This document shows, piece by piece, positions 10,795 to 20,404 of a DNA stretch of 64,000 nucleotides. The position numbers were made by a program, and so were the translations under genes. The notes under the pieces are model-generated. The model was not told the origin of the DNA. It saw only the letters and a list, made by a program, of their open reading frames with translations, and ran no database searches. The stretch lies in assembly GCA_947369085.1 (NCBI GenBank), contig CANBJR010000010.1, forward strand, positions 1-64,000. Direction: 5' to 3'. This stretch comes from an uncultured Clostridia bacterium (GTDB lineage: Bacteria; Bacillota; Clostridia; Oscillospirales; Acutalibacteraceae). Every line of letters starts with the position of its first letter. The stretch's first letter is position 1.

Positions 10795-11205
10795 CTACGA
10801 TTTTCTAATACCAACCGACACTTTTTCATAAGTGCTGACGGTATCGCCAAGCCATACCGGTACTTCTTCGCCGGTGATTTCACGCTGCTCCTTAATAAAG
10901 GAAGCGAGAGTGTTGGCATTGACCGTTTCAGTAACCAGACTACCGTATCCGTTTTCTTTCAAAGCCTGCATCATTTCATCTTTTCGACCGGATACTGGGG
11001 ATGCGAACAGTCTGCTCTTCAAATAGAATGTGCTTCCGTTGCGAGAGAAACGGTCAAGTTCTGCCTCTGTCATGGCATCAGAGAGCTGCAGGTCAAGTTC
11101 TGCAATCTCCGCACCCAGAGCCTTGGTCTGTGCTTCGAGGTTTTTCTTTTGTTCCTGCAGAGTTTTGAGTCTGTCAGCCATCTCAAAAATTTTTGTATTT
11201 TCCAT
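10795..11205 (-). CDS. conserved phage protein, coiled coil N-terminus
   Basis: MENTKIFEMADRLKTLQEQKKNLEAQTKALGAEIAELDLQL; start refined from track by RBS position. Confidence 0.6.
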   Translation of the reverse strand: MENTKIFEMADRLKTLQEQKKNLEAQTKALGAEIAELDLQLSDAMTEAELDRFSRNGSTFYLKSRLFASPVSGRKDEMMQALKENGYGSLVTETVNANTLASFIKEQREITGEEVPVWLGDTVSTYEKVSVGIRKS

Positions 11206-11260
11206 CGGTTTATCCCTCCTTTCACTTACTACCGAGGAATTCAACCCCCTGTGTGAAAGG

Positions 11261-12709
11261 TCAGTTCTTAAAGGGATTATTGCCCTTGCGGTAATCATCG
11301 ACCAGTATTTTTGCGAGGTTCATCTTTTTGCGAAGAGCGTACAGAACCTTGCGGTCGATGGTGTTCCTGCAAACAAGGTAGATGTAATGGCAGTTTTCTT
11401 TCTGCCCGGCTCTGTGAATACGAGCCTTTGCCTGTTCAAAATTGCTCATGTTGTAGTCGAGAGAGTAAAAGACCATCGTACTTGCAGCCGTCAGTGTAAT
11501 TCCAAGACCTGCTGCTGCAATCTGCCCCACAAACACACGGCACTTATCGTCATACTGAAAACGGTGAATCTCACTCTCACGGTCTTTCACACCACCACGC
11601 ACAACGGCATAGCAGATTTTCTTCTTTTCGAGCAGTTCCTGAATATCATCCATTTCCGGTACAAAACGAGCCATAACCACGATTTTCTTATTCTCAGCCA
11701 TAGCAGTGTCGATAATGTCGGACAGAGCATCCAACTTGGCGCTGCTCACGGTATTGACAACGCCGTCATCATCGGTAAGGTGACCACCTGTAATCTGCGA
11801 TAAACGCAGAAGCCTTGTAAGGATATTTGCTGTGGTAACTTCTGCTTTTCCTAACTCTGCATAGCTCTCGTCTTCAATGTTGTCATAGAGCTTCGCTGCC
11901 TTTGGCTCTAAATCCACCTGGCGTACTTCTTCTGTGACAGACGGTAAATCCAAGCACTCGGCCTTCGTCACACGAAAAGCAATCGAGTGGAGCTTTTGCA
12001 AAAAATCATCGCACATCCACTTGCGGAAAATAGGCGTGTGGTTGCAGTAGCCACCCATGTCAAAATACTGGTTGCGGAAGGCATAGAATGATGTGCCGAA
12101 TATCTGCGGATTAAGGAAACGGTACTGCGAGAACACGTCCAGTTCACGATTAGTAATGACCGTACCCGTAAGGAGCAGCTTATATCTTGCCTTATCGCCG
12201 ATGTGGTGCATTCCTTGACTCTGTTTGGAACGATTTTCTTTTAACTTATGTGCCTCGTCTGCAATCACGAGGTCAGCATTATATGCTTTGAGATCCTCCT
12301 CCAGACGCCAAGCCGATTCGTAGTTAACCACCACGACCTGTAGGCCGTTACCTTTAAGGTTTTTAAGCTGTTCTTTTTTCTTTGCGACTGTTCCGCTAAG
12401 GATTGTCAGCGAATACGGGAAGTCGGCAAACTTTTCAAATTCCTCTTGCCATACACCGAGGATTGAAAGTGGAGCGACCACCAGTACACGATTGACTTTG
12501 CCGTACTGGTACATACAGCCCGCCACAGCGATGCTCACAATCGTCTTGCCGGTGCCCATTTCCATTAAAAGCGCCGTACCTCGGCTCTTGATACACCCGT
12601 CAAATACACCAAACTTATCGCAGGCGAAGGTAAAGGCCTTTTTCTGATGCTCATACGGCGTTGCCTTGATTGGCATCATTAGTTCGATATTTTCAATCAT
12701 TGCTCTCAC
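11261..12709 (-). CDS. SNF2-family DEAD/DEAH helicase (phage)
   Basis: GTALLMEMGTGKTIVSIAVAG, VIADEAHKLKENRS, SLDYNMSNFEQAKARIHRAGQ. Confidence 0.93.
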   Translation of the reverse strand: MRAMIENIELMMPIKATPYEHQKKAFTFACDKFGVFDGCIKSRGTALLMEMGTGKTIVSIAVAGCMYQYGKVNRVLVVAPLSILGVWQEEFEKFADFPYSLTILSGTVAKKKEQLKNLKGNGLQVVVVNYESAWRLEEDLKAYNADLVIADEAHKLKENRSKQSQGMHHIGDKARYKLLLTGTVITNRELDVFSQYRFLNPQIFGTSFYAFRNQYFDMGGYCNHTPIFRKWMCDDFLQKLHSIAFRVTKAECLDLPSVTEEVRQVDLEPKAAKLYDNIEDESYAELGKAEVTTANILTRLLRLSQITGGHLTDDDGVVNTVSSAKLDALSDIIDTAMAENKKIVVMARFVPEMDDIQELLEKKKICYAVVRGGVKDRESEIHRFQYDDKCRVFVGQIAAAGLGITLTAASTMVFYSLDYNMSNFEQAKARIHRAGQKENCHYIYLVCRNTIDRKVLYALRKKMNLAKILVDDYRKGNNPFKN

Positions 12710-12896
12710 CCCGCATTTCTTTTATCTCGATGCCTTGCACTGTTTCACCCGGCGTCAGCACAAGGATTTCGCAGAATTCCCCAAAGAGAAAGGTGAGCAG
12801 CCTTTTTGGCAGACTCCTGTGTTCGCTCTGCAAGACTTCCTGCTTCTGTCCGTTGCGGTCTGCAATGTTAATTTTTATCCTGTGTTTTAACTTCAT
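12693..12896 (-). CDS. small phage protein
   Basis: MKLKHRIKINIADRNGQKQEVLQSEHRS...; start refined downstream of an AGGAGG-like site. Confidence 0.5.
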   Translation of the reverse strand: MKLKHRIKINIADRNGQKQEVLQSEHRSLPKRLLTFLFGEFCEILVLTPGETVQGIEIKEMRGESND

Positions 12897-13037
12897 GGAT
12901 TTTTCCTCCTTTTTCTGAATTGCATTGTTGCGGAGGAGGGGTTTAATTCCTTCCTCACTTACTACCGAAAAATTCAACCCTCCGTAGAGGTGCGGTAGGG
13001 GAGGACTCCTACCGCTATAAAAACCGTCACTCATGGC

Positions 13038-13655
13038 TCAGTCCTTTTTCGGGTACTTGTGGCGTTTCACGCGCTCGACCCCTAAGGACTTGGCCACCTT
13101 GTCGATGATTTTATTCTTTCGGTTGGTCATTGCCTGGGATGACGGCAGCTTGCCGGTTTCTGCAACTTCAGTCTGACGCATCTTCTCAAGCTGAGTAACC
13201 TTGCCGAAATGCTCGAAAAAGAAATCCTGCTGTGCCTCGGTACATTCCTCATCAATGACTCGGCGCACCTGTGCCACCTGGGGATTCTCCGGTTCCGGTT
13301 CGGCAAACAGCATATCGTACGGGCTGCCGCTCTTGTCAGCAAGCGTGTCCCAGGGATCGACCGCATCCTCGTTGTCGGGATCGGCATTGTAGCTGTTCAC
13401 CTTGGCATCAAACAGGGGATCGTGCAGTTCACCCTCGTAGCGATCCTGCAAATCTATGTCGTGGTCGGACTCATCGAGCATGATGGTAAGTTCGAGCGAC
13501 AGGTCTTTGCCGACTTCAAGCCTCTGTGTGACCACGCACTTGGCGTCATCATCCCAGCGTTCATAGTAGTAAAATTTTCCGTCCGCTGTCAGATAACAGG
13601 TACGGTTGGGATTGAACCCGCTCTTGCGCTTCTTTGAATTGTTGTTCTTCGACAT
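13038..13655 (-). CDS. sigma-70-like/HTH phage protein
   Basis: MSKNNNSKKRKSGFNPNRTCYLTADGKFYYYERWDDDAKC...; C-terminal HTH-like SSQAMTNRKNKIIDKVAKSLGVERVKRHKYPKKD. Confidence 0.65.
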   Translation of the reverse strand: MSKNNNSKKRKSGFNPNRTCYLTADGKFYYYERWDDDAKCVVTQRLEVGKDLSLELTIMLDESDHDIDLQDRYEGELHDPLFDAKVNSYNADPDNEDAVDPWDTLADKSGSPYDMLFAEPEPENPQVAQVRRVIDEECTEAQQDFFFEHFGKVTQLEKMRQTEVAETGKLPSSQAMTNRKNKIIDKVAKSLGVERVKRHKYPKKD

Positions 13656-13965
13656 CTTCGTTTCCTTTCTACTTTGCGCAGAGCGGTGGAAACGAAGAAG
13701 GCCGATGCTCCGAAGAACACCGGCCACAGCCTTATGAAGGCATGACAACAAAACGGTGGACTTCGGAATTTTGAAAAAGGGTATGGTTGTCCCTTATTCA
13801 AAACGGTTCCTATTCGTCCACCGCTCTGCTTAACTCGAGTACTTCACAAAGCGGTAAAAATTCAGAGAATTATCATTCTCTATATATAAAATACGGCAAA
13901 ATTTGGCCTGCTCCCCCGACTCATGGAGTAGGATCAAAAGCCGCTTAAAATGGGCAAAAAAATAA

Positions 13966-14022
13966 CCGCATCAAGGTTTTGAACCTCAATGCGGTCTTGA
14001 AATCCGACTCATCGAGTCGGAT
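13966..14022. terminator. two consecutive hairpins at prophage core / cargo boundary
   Basis: CCGCATcaAGGTTttgAACCTcaATGCGG and ATCCGACTC atc GAGTCGGAT. Confidence 0.75.
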
Positions 14023-14038
14023 GAGCCGAAAAAACTTG

Positions 14039-15925
14039 TTAAATTATTGTGACCTTGTGGTCATTCAGAAACTTTTTTATTGATTGCATAGACTGACCCG
14101 CCATCGTCTGCATGGCGGTATCAATCCAGATATGCGATTCATTAGAATACAAAAGATTGCATGGTGAATACTGGAAGATATGACTACTCAGTTTATACGG
14201 CAGTTTCAGGCCGAGGCATATAAGTGCCAGAGACTCGACTGCAGGCGGATGCTTTCCGTTTATTATCCGGCTTACCGCATCCGAATTCATGGAGATGTTT
14301 TCTGCCAGTTCTTTATAAGATGTCCCACTGTCCTTGAATGCTTTCTGAAGGCAGTCTACATAATCGGTCGTGAACGTCTTATAAAGATTTACATAGTGGA
14401 TGATATAATCATCAAGAACTTCCTTCTGCCGCTCCGGAGGAGAATACTTAAGGCCGTCTGTATATGCAACATTAAGGATAACTTTGGCGTCCTTATCCTT
14501 ATTAAGATAGCAAACGGTGTAATATTCATTATCATCGCAGCCGACCACAGTCATGTCGAATGCAAGGCAGCATTTGTCCATGTGGTTACGTGCATAATCT
14601 GTAAGGACGGTCAAGCCCTCCTCATCGGTCTGCAAGTATTTACCGGAAGCGATAACCAGATGCGAGTCAACATACTGGTAAGAGCCGTCTGAAATAATCT
14701 CCTTCAGTTTTCTGTTGCTCATTACCTGACGGGCAAGATCCTCTGCACCGATGGTAAAAGTCTGATTGTTTTTAAGAGAGCCTTTTTTGAAGCGATGTGT
14801 TGCTACATAATGGTCATCGATCCAGTTAAATGTTCCGACTGCCTCTTCATATCCTGCCTCAACCATACGAATCTTAGCGGCAAGGCGCGAAACACCAAAA
14901 TCCACAGCAAGAGCATCGATAACAGGTTCTATGACATCAATTAGATCGAATTTCCCGAGACGTTCACGATACTCCTTAACCCGCTTCGACGCCATGATTT
15001 TAAATGCTCTCATCGGCATCTGGATTCTTGGAGTCAATGCATTTGCCTGACGCTCCATCTGGCTTACCGCACTGCTGTCGCGCCCTTTTACACCACCGAC
15101 AACACGGCAGCCGATCATACTGACATCATTATTACATAGCCGATCCAGTTCAAATGCCTTTTTGTGGAAGTCCCAGTGAACGCATTCATGGATGATCGTG
15201 TTGTTAACTTTGCCAAGGTTGTAAAGGAAATATGTCTGCGGATCAACGAGTATCGTTCTTGCCGGAATATGTACGATTTCGGTCTTCTTCGTCTTGTCAT
15301 CATACAATTCTGCATCACAGTCCTTGAAATAGACCTGTCCGAAGATGCTGCAATCCTCTGTTATAGAACGGATGACAACATTCAGATTCATACTCTTTGC
15401 CACTTCCATCGGATCGACATAACCGACATCAACCAGTGCCTTCTTATAATTCCGGCGCAGAAAGCCTTCTGCCGCCTCTTCGTAATCAGGCTTATTAATA
15501 ATCGGCACGAGACTGTCATAAAGTTTCTGCTGGTAGTGGTCTTTGGAATTATATATCTCCACACCATTGACCGTAAAGTCATTCAGATCCTTTTCCAGAT
15601 CACCGGTGCAGCGAAGAACAAACCACTGTTGCGGCCACTCGACCTCGTCATAATGATAATCGCCTTCATGAACTTCGATCTGTGCCTCAACACGGATATC
15701 GAATCCAATCTGGCTGCCAGGAAGGTCGTATGCGTCAACATGAAGCACTTTTGTTTCTGCAACTTCAAATTCCCCGACCTGGTGAATTCTGTATAATCTC
15801 AGGTTGAGGCTGTCAAAATCTTCACGGCCGACTTCTTCGACATAGGAATCAACAGAGTTAAAAATCTCGTTATCAAACCGCTGCGACACATATTCTTTGA
15901 ATGAACGACTTCCTGCCAAATACAT
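14039..15925 (-). CDS. ImmA/IrrE metallopeptidase with C-terminal HTH domain
   Basis: NTIIHECVHWDFHKKAF (HExxH) and C-terminal DSGTSYKELAENISMNSDAVSRIINGKHPPAVESLALICLGLKLP (HTH). Confidence 0.85.
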   Translation of the reverse strand: MYLAGSRSFKEYVSQRFDNEIFNSVDSYVEEVGREDFDSLNLRLYRIHQVGEFEVAETKVLHVDAYDLPGSQIGFDIRVEAQIEVHEGDYHYDEVEWPQQWFVLRCTGDLEKDLNDFTVNGVEIYNSKDHYQQKLYDSLVPIINKPDYEEAAEGFLRRNYKKALVDVGYVDPMEVAKSMNLNVVIRSITEDCSIFGQVYFKDCDAELYDDKTKKTEIVHIPARTILVDPQTYFLYNLGKVNNTIIHECVHWDFHKKAFELDRLCNNDVSMIGCRVVGGVKGRDSSAVSQMERQANALTPRIQMPMRAFKIMASKRVKEYRERLGKFDLIDVIEPVIDALAVDFGVSRLAAKIRMVEAGYEEAVGTFNWIDDHYVATHRFKKGSLKNNQTFTIGAEDLARQVMSNRKLKEIISDGSYQYVDSHLVIASGKYLQTDEEGLTVLTDYARNHMDKCCLAFDMTVVGCDDNEYYTVCYLNKDKDAKVILNVAYTDGLKYSPPERQKEVLDDYIIHYVNLYKTFTTDYVDCLQKAFKDSGTSYKELAENISMNSDAVSRIINGKHPPAVESLALICLGLKLPYKLSSHIFQYSPCNLLYSNESHIWIDTAMQTMAGQSMQSIKKFLNDHKVTII

Positions 15926-15931
15926 CTCCTC

Positions 15932-17365
15932 CTATAATTCAAGCATGCTGATATCCATTTTCCTGCCTGACAGATAGTGGTCGTAGACCATATCAGCAGG
16001 AAGAAACCGCACCTTGATATTCTGTAATCCCAAAGCGGAGAGCATTTCCATCGATGCCTCTCCGTGATCTTCAATTTCTTTGTTCTCTGTTGGCATCAGA
16101 AAACAGTTCTTTACTACAGAGAATTCATGATCCATTATGAACTTCTGATATGCCAGCTGGTATAAATACTGCTTTGTCACAGACTCAATTCCGGGCTGCC
16201 CCTTTGGAGCATTTCCCGGTACAAGCTGCGCATTATAATACTTTGCATCAAATATAACGAACTGATCACCCGCAATCGAAACAAGGTCAGGGATAAGCGT
16301 ATCTGATGCCGTTTTCCCGGTCACCGACCACAGAGGCTTTTCTATCAAATCAATCAGTTTTTGCTTTCGGTCATATTCCGACTTAAGCGGTATCGGCAAC
16401 TGCAAAGCACCCAATCTGACATCAAGCTGATTGTCCATGATATCAGCGCATATGCCCTCCCATACAAGATTGAAGCTGTTTGTACCGAAGAGCGACAGGC
16501 AATCAGTATCATAAAGGCTGCCGCTATGTGCAATATAGGCATAGATGGTTTTCAGCAGAAGCTGCTTCCTGGTATTGAACTGAGTATTCAGTTCTTTCTC
16601 TATACGATAGAGGATGTACTCCTCTTCACCGAAATCATCGAGGACTTCATCGGTCAGATCCACTCCCGTGATTTCAAAGAGATCGAGCAGTTCTGCCTCC
16701 TTCAGTTCCTCCGACGCCTTTGTCAGGATACACTCATGCAGCCTCTTAAAGTAATCATAATCGTCTGTTACACGCTTCTTTGTCTGGAGATCGATATAGT
16801 ACGGTCTGTTATTCGAAATGAGAGTGAAGGTCTCGTTAATTGTCTTATCCCAAAGAATCTCGCCAGAACCATTGCTCTCGATGATGTCTTCCGTGTTGCT
16901 ATACACACCGTTTTCATAATAATCCTGCATGAGGAACAGAAGCACAGCAAGCAGATTAAATGCGCTGCTCTCACTGCTGTCATTGAACATCCGAACAATC
17001 TGTTCCTTAGTATTGTATTTCTCCAGAACTTTTAGCACCTGCCGCAACTCATTCTTTGGCTGATCAGCATTAAGCAGGTACTTCGGATAGCATTTAAGAA
17101 CGCGCCCGGCAACGACAATAACACCCACGAAGGTAAAGACATACAGATATTCGTCTTCGCCGATCTCAACATCTGCGACCTCGATATCCTCATCCATAAG
17201 GTCAGACATATCCCGTTGGAGATCAGATGCTTTGACCGCTTTCAGAACACCGAACTCTTTTAATTTCCGTATCAGCGGGATTGCTTTTTCTTCAGAGCAT
17301 CTGAGTATTTTACATAATTCTTTCTGTGTATATCTCTTTTGCTCTCTTACGAACTCAGAGATCAT
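15932..17365 (-). CDS. LlaJI/McrC-like restriction endonuclease subunit
   Basis: PDLVSIAGDQFVIFDAKYYN PD-(D/E)xK pattern; adjacent to McrB-like gene and two m5C MTases. Confidence 0.85.
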   Translation of the reverse strand: MISEFVREQKRYTQKELCKILRCSEEKAIPLIRKLKEFGVLKAVKASDLQRDMSDLMDEDIEVADVEIGEDEYLYVFTFVGVIVVAGRVLKCYPKYLLNADQPKNELRQVLKVLEKYNTKEQIVRMFNDSSESSAFNLLAVLLFLMQDYYENGVYSNTEDIIESNGSGEILWDKTINETFTLISNNRPYYIDLQTKKRVTDDYDYFKRLHECILTKASEELKEAELLDLFEITGVDLTDEVLDDFGEEEYILYRIEKELNTQFNTRKQLLLKTIYAYIAHSGSLYDTDCLSLFGTNSFNLVWEGICADIMDNQLDVRLGALQLPIPLKSEYDRKQKLIDLIEKPLWSVTGKTASDTLIPDLVSIAGDQFVIFDAKYYNAQLVPGNAPKGQPGIESVTKQYLYQLAYQKFIMDHEFSVVKNCFLMPTENKEIEDHGEASMEMLSALGLQNIKVRFLPADMVYDHYLSGRKMDISMLEL

Positions 17366-17379
17366 AAGCTACGACCTCC

Positions 17380-19317
17380 TTAGTTTTCGTCTTCAGTCAG
17401 TGCCCACTGTGGCTCCTCCGGCTCGGTTTCAAGTTGGATTTCGTGATTAAAGATACCGATACCCTTGGCATCAAATTCCCTGCAGATTTCTGAGTAACGA
17501 GTGCTGTCCTGGAAACAACCCTCAAACAGTTTAGCCCGTTTCTGCTTTGCTGCATCCTCGAACAGATACATGATCACCTTGTTCTTAAAGACACGGATAA
17601 AGTGCTCGCGGTCCATCTCATCACCATCGGTAGGTACTACAATATTTTTGGAAATGAAATAGGGACCAAGCTGCTTATCCTCGTTGATTTTCTCCTTTGC
17701 CAGGAAATGATTGATGGCTTTCCGCAGCTTGTTCCATTCGACCTTCTGCGATTTATCATCAGCAAGGTACACATACTTGCCGCGGATTTTTTCATCACTG
17801 TCATCAATACCGAGGTAGGTGAAGTCCCAGCGGCGCTTAAAGGCCGTATCCATCGGGAACACACCTTGGTCAGCACTGTTCATGGTAGCCCAGATGAACA
17901 TATTGTCCGGAATACGAATCTTGGCATAATCCTCCGGGTTACCGCCCAGTTCTTTAGCGAGATATGCTTTGATGTCTTCGGACGCCTGAATCGGATACTC
18001 ACTTACCTCGTTATCGCCACGATCAAGAAGCTGGAATACATCTCCAAAAACCGCTGCGACATTTGCACGATTGATTTCTTCAATTATAAGAAGAAACGGT
18101 TTCGGATTTGCTGTTCTTGCACTTTTAAGAGCGTTAACATAAACGCGCATGAAAGGTCCAGGAACGTACTCATAAGCGATATCGCTTGACTTTTCTTTTC
18201 CCGTAATAAGATTTACATACTTTCTAATTGCCCGTCCATGATTCTTCTCAACACTATTATCTCCGGCAGCATCACTTCCATCCTGTTTTCTTGTTTTAAA
18301 AGACTCATCGGTATATAGACCGAGGAGAACCGGAAGGCGTGTAAGTCCCTCATCCTTAAAGCGATCATACAAAAGATCGTACTTCTCCTGTGCTGTTCTG
18401 CTCTTGTCTGTAAGAATGGAAAGAACATACTTTGTATCCGGATCAGCAAGGGCATCTGCTTGTCCCTCCACCATCACGGGCTTATATGTACCCACAAAAT
18501 TGGCATATGAATAATCCGGATGGAATGTAACACGTTCATAATCTGTTTCGTTTTCTTCGCCGATTAGTTTCTTTCGTTCTTGATTGATTGTATAACTTTT
18601 TCCAGTACCCGGAGCCCCGAAAAGAATCCGATTGCGTGGGAACAGGGATTGTAATCCAGTACAAAAGATCAACTGTTCTACTTGTTCGCTCTCCTCTACA
18701 CCAGTGCTTTCTACCTCTGGAGGCGTGTGTTCTGCCAGTTCGGTAACTGTTCCTGTATGCAGCCAATCGCTATTTTTAAGATAGAAATATAAGAACTCTG
18801 GTTTAAACGCACATGCGTATTCTCCGCGCCCCTTATCCTGCTGCACAAAACCCTCTTGAATAGCTTTAGCAATGCTGTCAATTTTAATTTGCTTTGAAAT
18901 AGGTGTCTCAACAGAGGCAGCACTTGACTGCATTAACTTCCATGTGCAAAGTATTTCTTGCCCATCCTTTGAATAAACTCCGAGAAATACTCCCTTTTTC
19001 CCTTGAACGTACTTTTCATAGACGTAATTTAGAAACTTTGCTTTCGGCTGAATTCTCTGTTCATCCTTTAATCCCTGTCGACCACCGGGCGTGGTTCCCT
19101 TACCACAAATATAAATAGGTTCAAACTCACCGTTTGGGTATTCGACGCAAAACACATCTTCATAACCATCAACCTGCGACAACTGAGTTTCATACGGAAA
19201 AAGAGAAAAAGCGTGCCTTAAACTCTGCAGGACTTGTTCAGCAGAAAAGTAGGCTGATCTGTCATAATCCTCAGTGATTATTTCACCTTTACTGTTGGCA
19301 AATTGATATTCCGGCAT
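17380..19317 (-). CDS. McrB-like AAA+ NTPase, LlaJI.R1-type
   Basis: ILFGAPGTGKSYTINQE, PFLLIIEEINRANVAAVFGDVFQLLDR, FIWATMNSADQGVFPMDTAFKRRWDF. Confidence 0.92.
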   Translation of the reverse strand: MPEYQFANSKGEIITEDYDRSAYFSAEQVLQSLRHAFSLFPYETQLSQVDGYEDVFCVEYPNGEFEPIYICGKGTTPGGRQGLKDEQRIQPKAKFLNYVYEKYVQGKKGVFLGVYSKDGQEILCTWKLMQSSAASVETPISKQIKIDSIAKAIQEGFVQQDKGRGEYACAFKPEFLYFYLKNSDWLHTGTVTELAEHTPPEVESTGVEESEQVEQLIFCTGLQSLFPRNRILFGAPGTGKSYTINQERKKLIGEENETDYERVTFHPDYSYANFVGTYKPVMVEGQADALADPDTKYVLSILTDKSRTAQEKYDLLYDRFKDEGLTRLPVLLGLYTDESFKTRKQDGSDAAGDNSVEKNHGRAIRKYVNLITGKEKSSDIAYEYVPGPFMRVYVNALKSARTANPKPFLLIIEEINRANVAAVFGDVFQLLDRGDNEVSEYPIQASEDIKAYLAKELGGNPEDYAKIRIPDNMFIWATMNSADQGVFPMDTAFKRRWDFTYLGIDDSDEKIRGKYVYLADDKSQKVEWNKLRKAINHFLAKEKINEDKQLGPYFISKNIVVPTDGDEMDREHFIRVFKNKVIMYLFEDAAKQKRAKLFEGCFQDSTRYSEICREFDAKGIGIFNHEIQLETEPEEPQWALTEDEN

Positions 19318-19330
19318 TTAGCCCACCTCC

Positions 19331-20404
19331 TTACTCCTTTGTTGCATTACCACTGAAATACTGGTCATTGATGGCTTGTGCTACAATCTGAGCCATTCTC
19401 ACAGGAACAGCGTTTCCTACTTGTCTCCACTGGTCTCGAAAATCTCCGCATAATTCATAGTCATCATCAAATGTCTGAATCCTCTTTATTTCATTGATTC
19501 GAAGAAATCGGTTTTTCCAGTGAAACGGCCCCATGTTATTAGAGAAACTTGCTTGTATAGTCCACGAAGGACGATCCGGAGATAGTTTTAGCAAGAAAGA
19601 CCAATAACGTGACCGCCATTTAAATATCGGATTTGGATAACCCCTCTCCGCAGTAAAATACAAATAATTATCACCTGGAGGTACAAGTTTCAGAAGATCC
19701 TTATGTTTTGATCCTGCTTGCATCTCTGCATCTTCGGGCAGATCATAATCAAGATCACCGATTGCCTCTCCACAAGTGACCCATGGCCTTTTATCTCCTC
19801 TTTTATCTTCCGACACTTTTTCAGGATCGTAATGTGTCTCTTCCGGAAAAACAAAAGGCAAACCTTCTCCACGCTTTATTCCAACACAAATAAAACGTTC
19901 CCGCATTTGAGGTACACCATAATTTGCTGTGTTGACCACTTTGAACGTAATATCATATCCGTATTCGTCCGCACGTTCTTTGAGCAATTCAAACGCAGCT
20001 TGATGCGGTTTATACACAAAACCAAACACATTCTCAAAGAAGAATACCCTGGGTCTAATTTCATCTAATGCCCTGAAATATTCATAAAGAGTAAACGAGT
20101 TCTCGTCTTCCAATGCTCGCTTCTTCTCGGTACGGTAAAATCGTGATTTGGAGTAAGCCGGGCAGGGCGGTCCTCCAACCAAGACATCAATGTCAGCTTT
20201 TGTCATTCCTATTTTTGCAAGGCAGTCATCGTAGTTTATATTTCGAATATCATCGCAAACCACCATCTTGCCCACTTTATTTTTTTCAAGCGTATCACAT
20301 GCAGGCTTCCAGAAATCTGTCGAAAAGCAGATATCGAAACCCGCTTTTTTAAAGCCGCAATCTATGCCACCTCCGCCTGAGAAGATACTCAATACATTTG
20401 GCAT
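19331..20404 (-). CDS. DNA cytosine-5 methyltransferase
   Basis: MPNVLSIFSGGGGIDCGF..., VLVGGPPCPAYSKSRF; start ATG overlaps upstream TAA (TAATG). Confidence 0.93.
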   Translation of the reverse strand: MPNVLSIFSGGGGIDCGFKKAGFDICFSTDFWKPACDTLEKNKVGKMVVCDDIRNINYDDCLAKIGMTKADIDVLVGGPPCPAYSKSRFYRTEKKRALEDENSFTLYEYFRALDEIRPRVFFFENVFGFVYKPHQAAFELLKERADEYGYDITFKVVNTANYGVPQMRERFICVGIKRGEGLPFVFPEETHYDPEKVSEDKRGDKRPWVTCGEAIGDLDYDLPEDAEMQAGSKHKDLLKLVPPGDNYLYFTAERGYPNPIFKWRSRYWSFLLKLSPDRPSWTIQASFSNNMGPFHWKNRFLRINEIKRIQTFDDDYELCGDFRDQWRQVGNAVPVRMAQIVAQAINDQYFSGNATKE

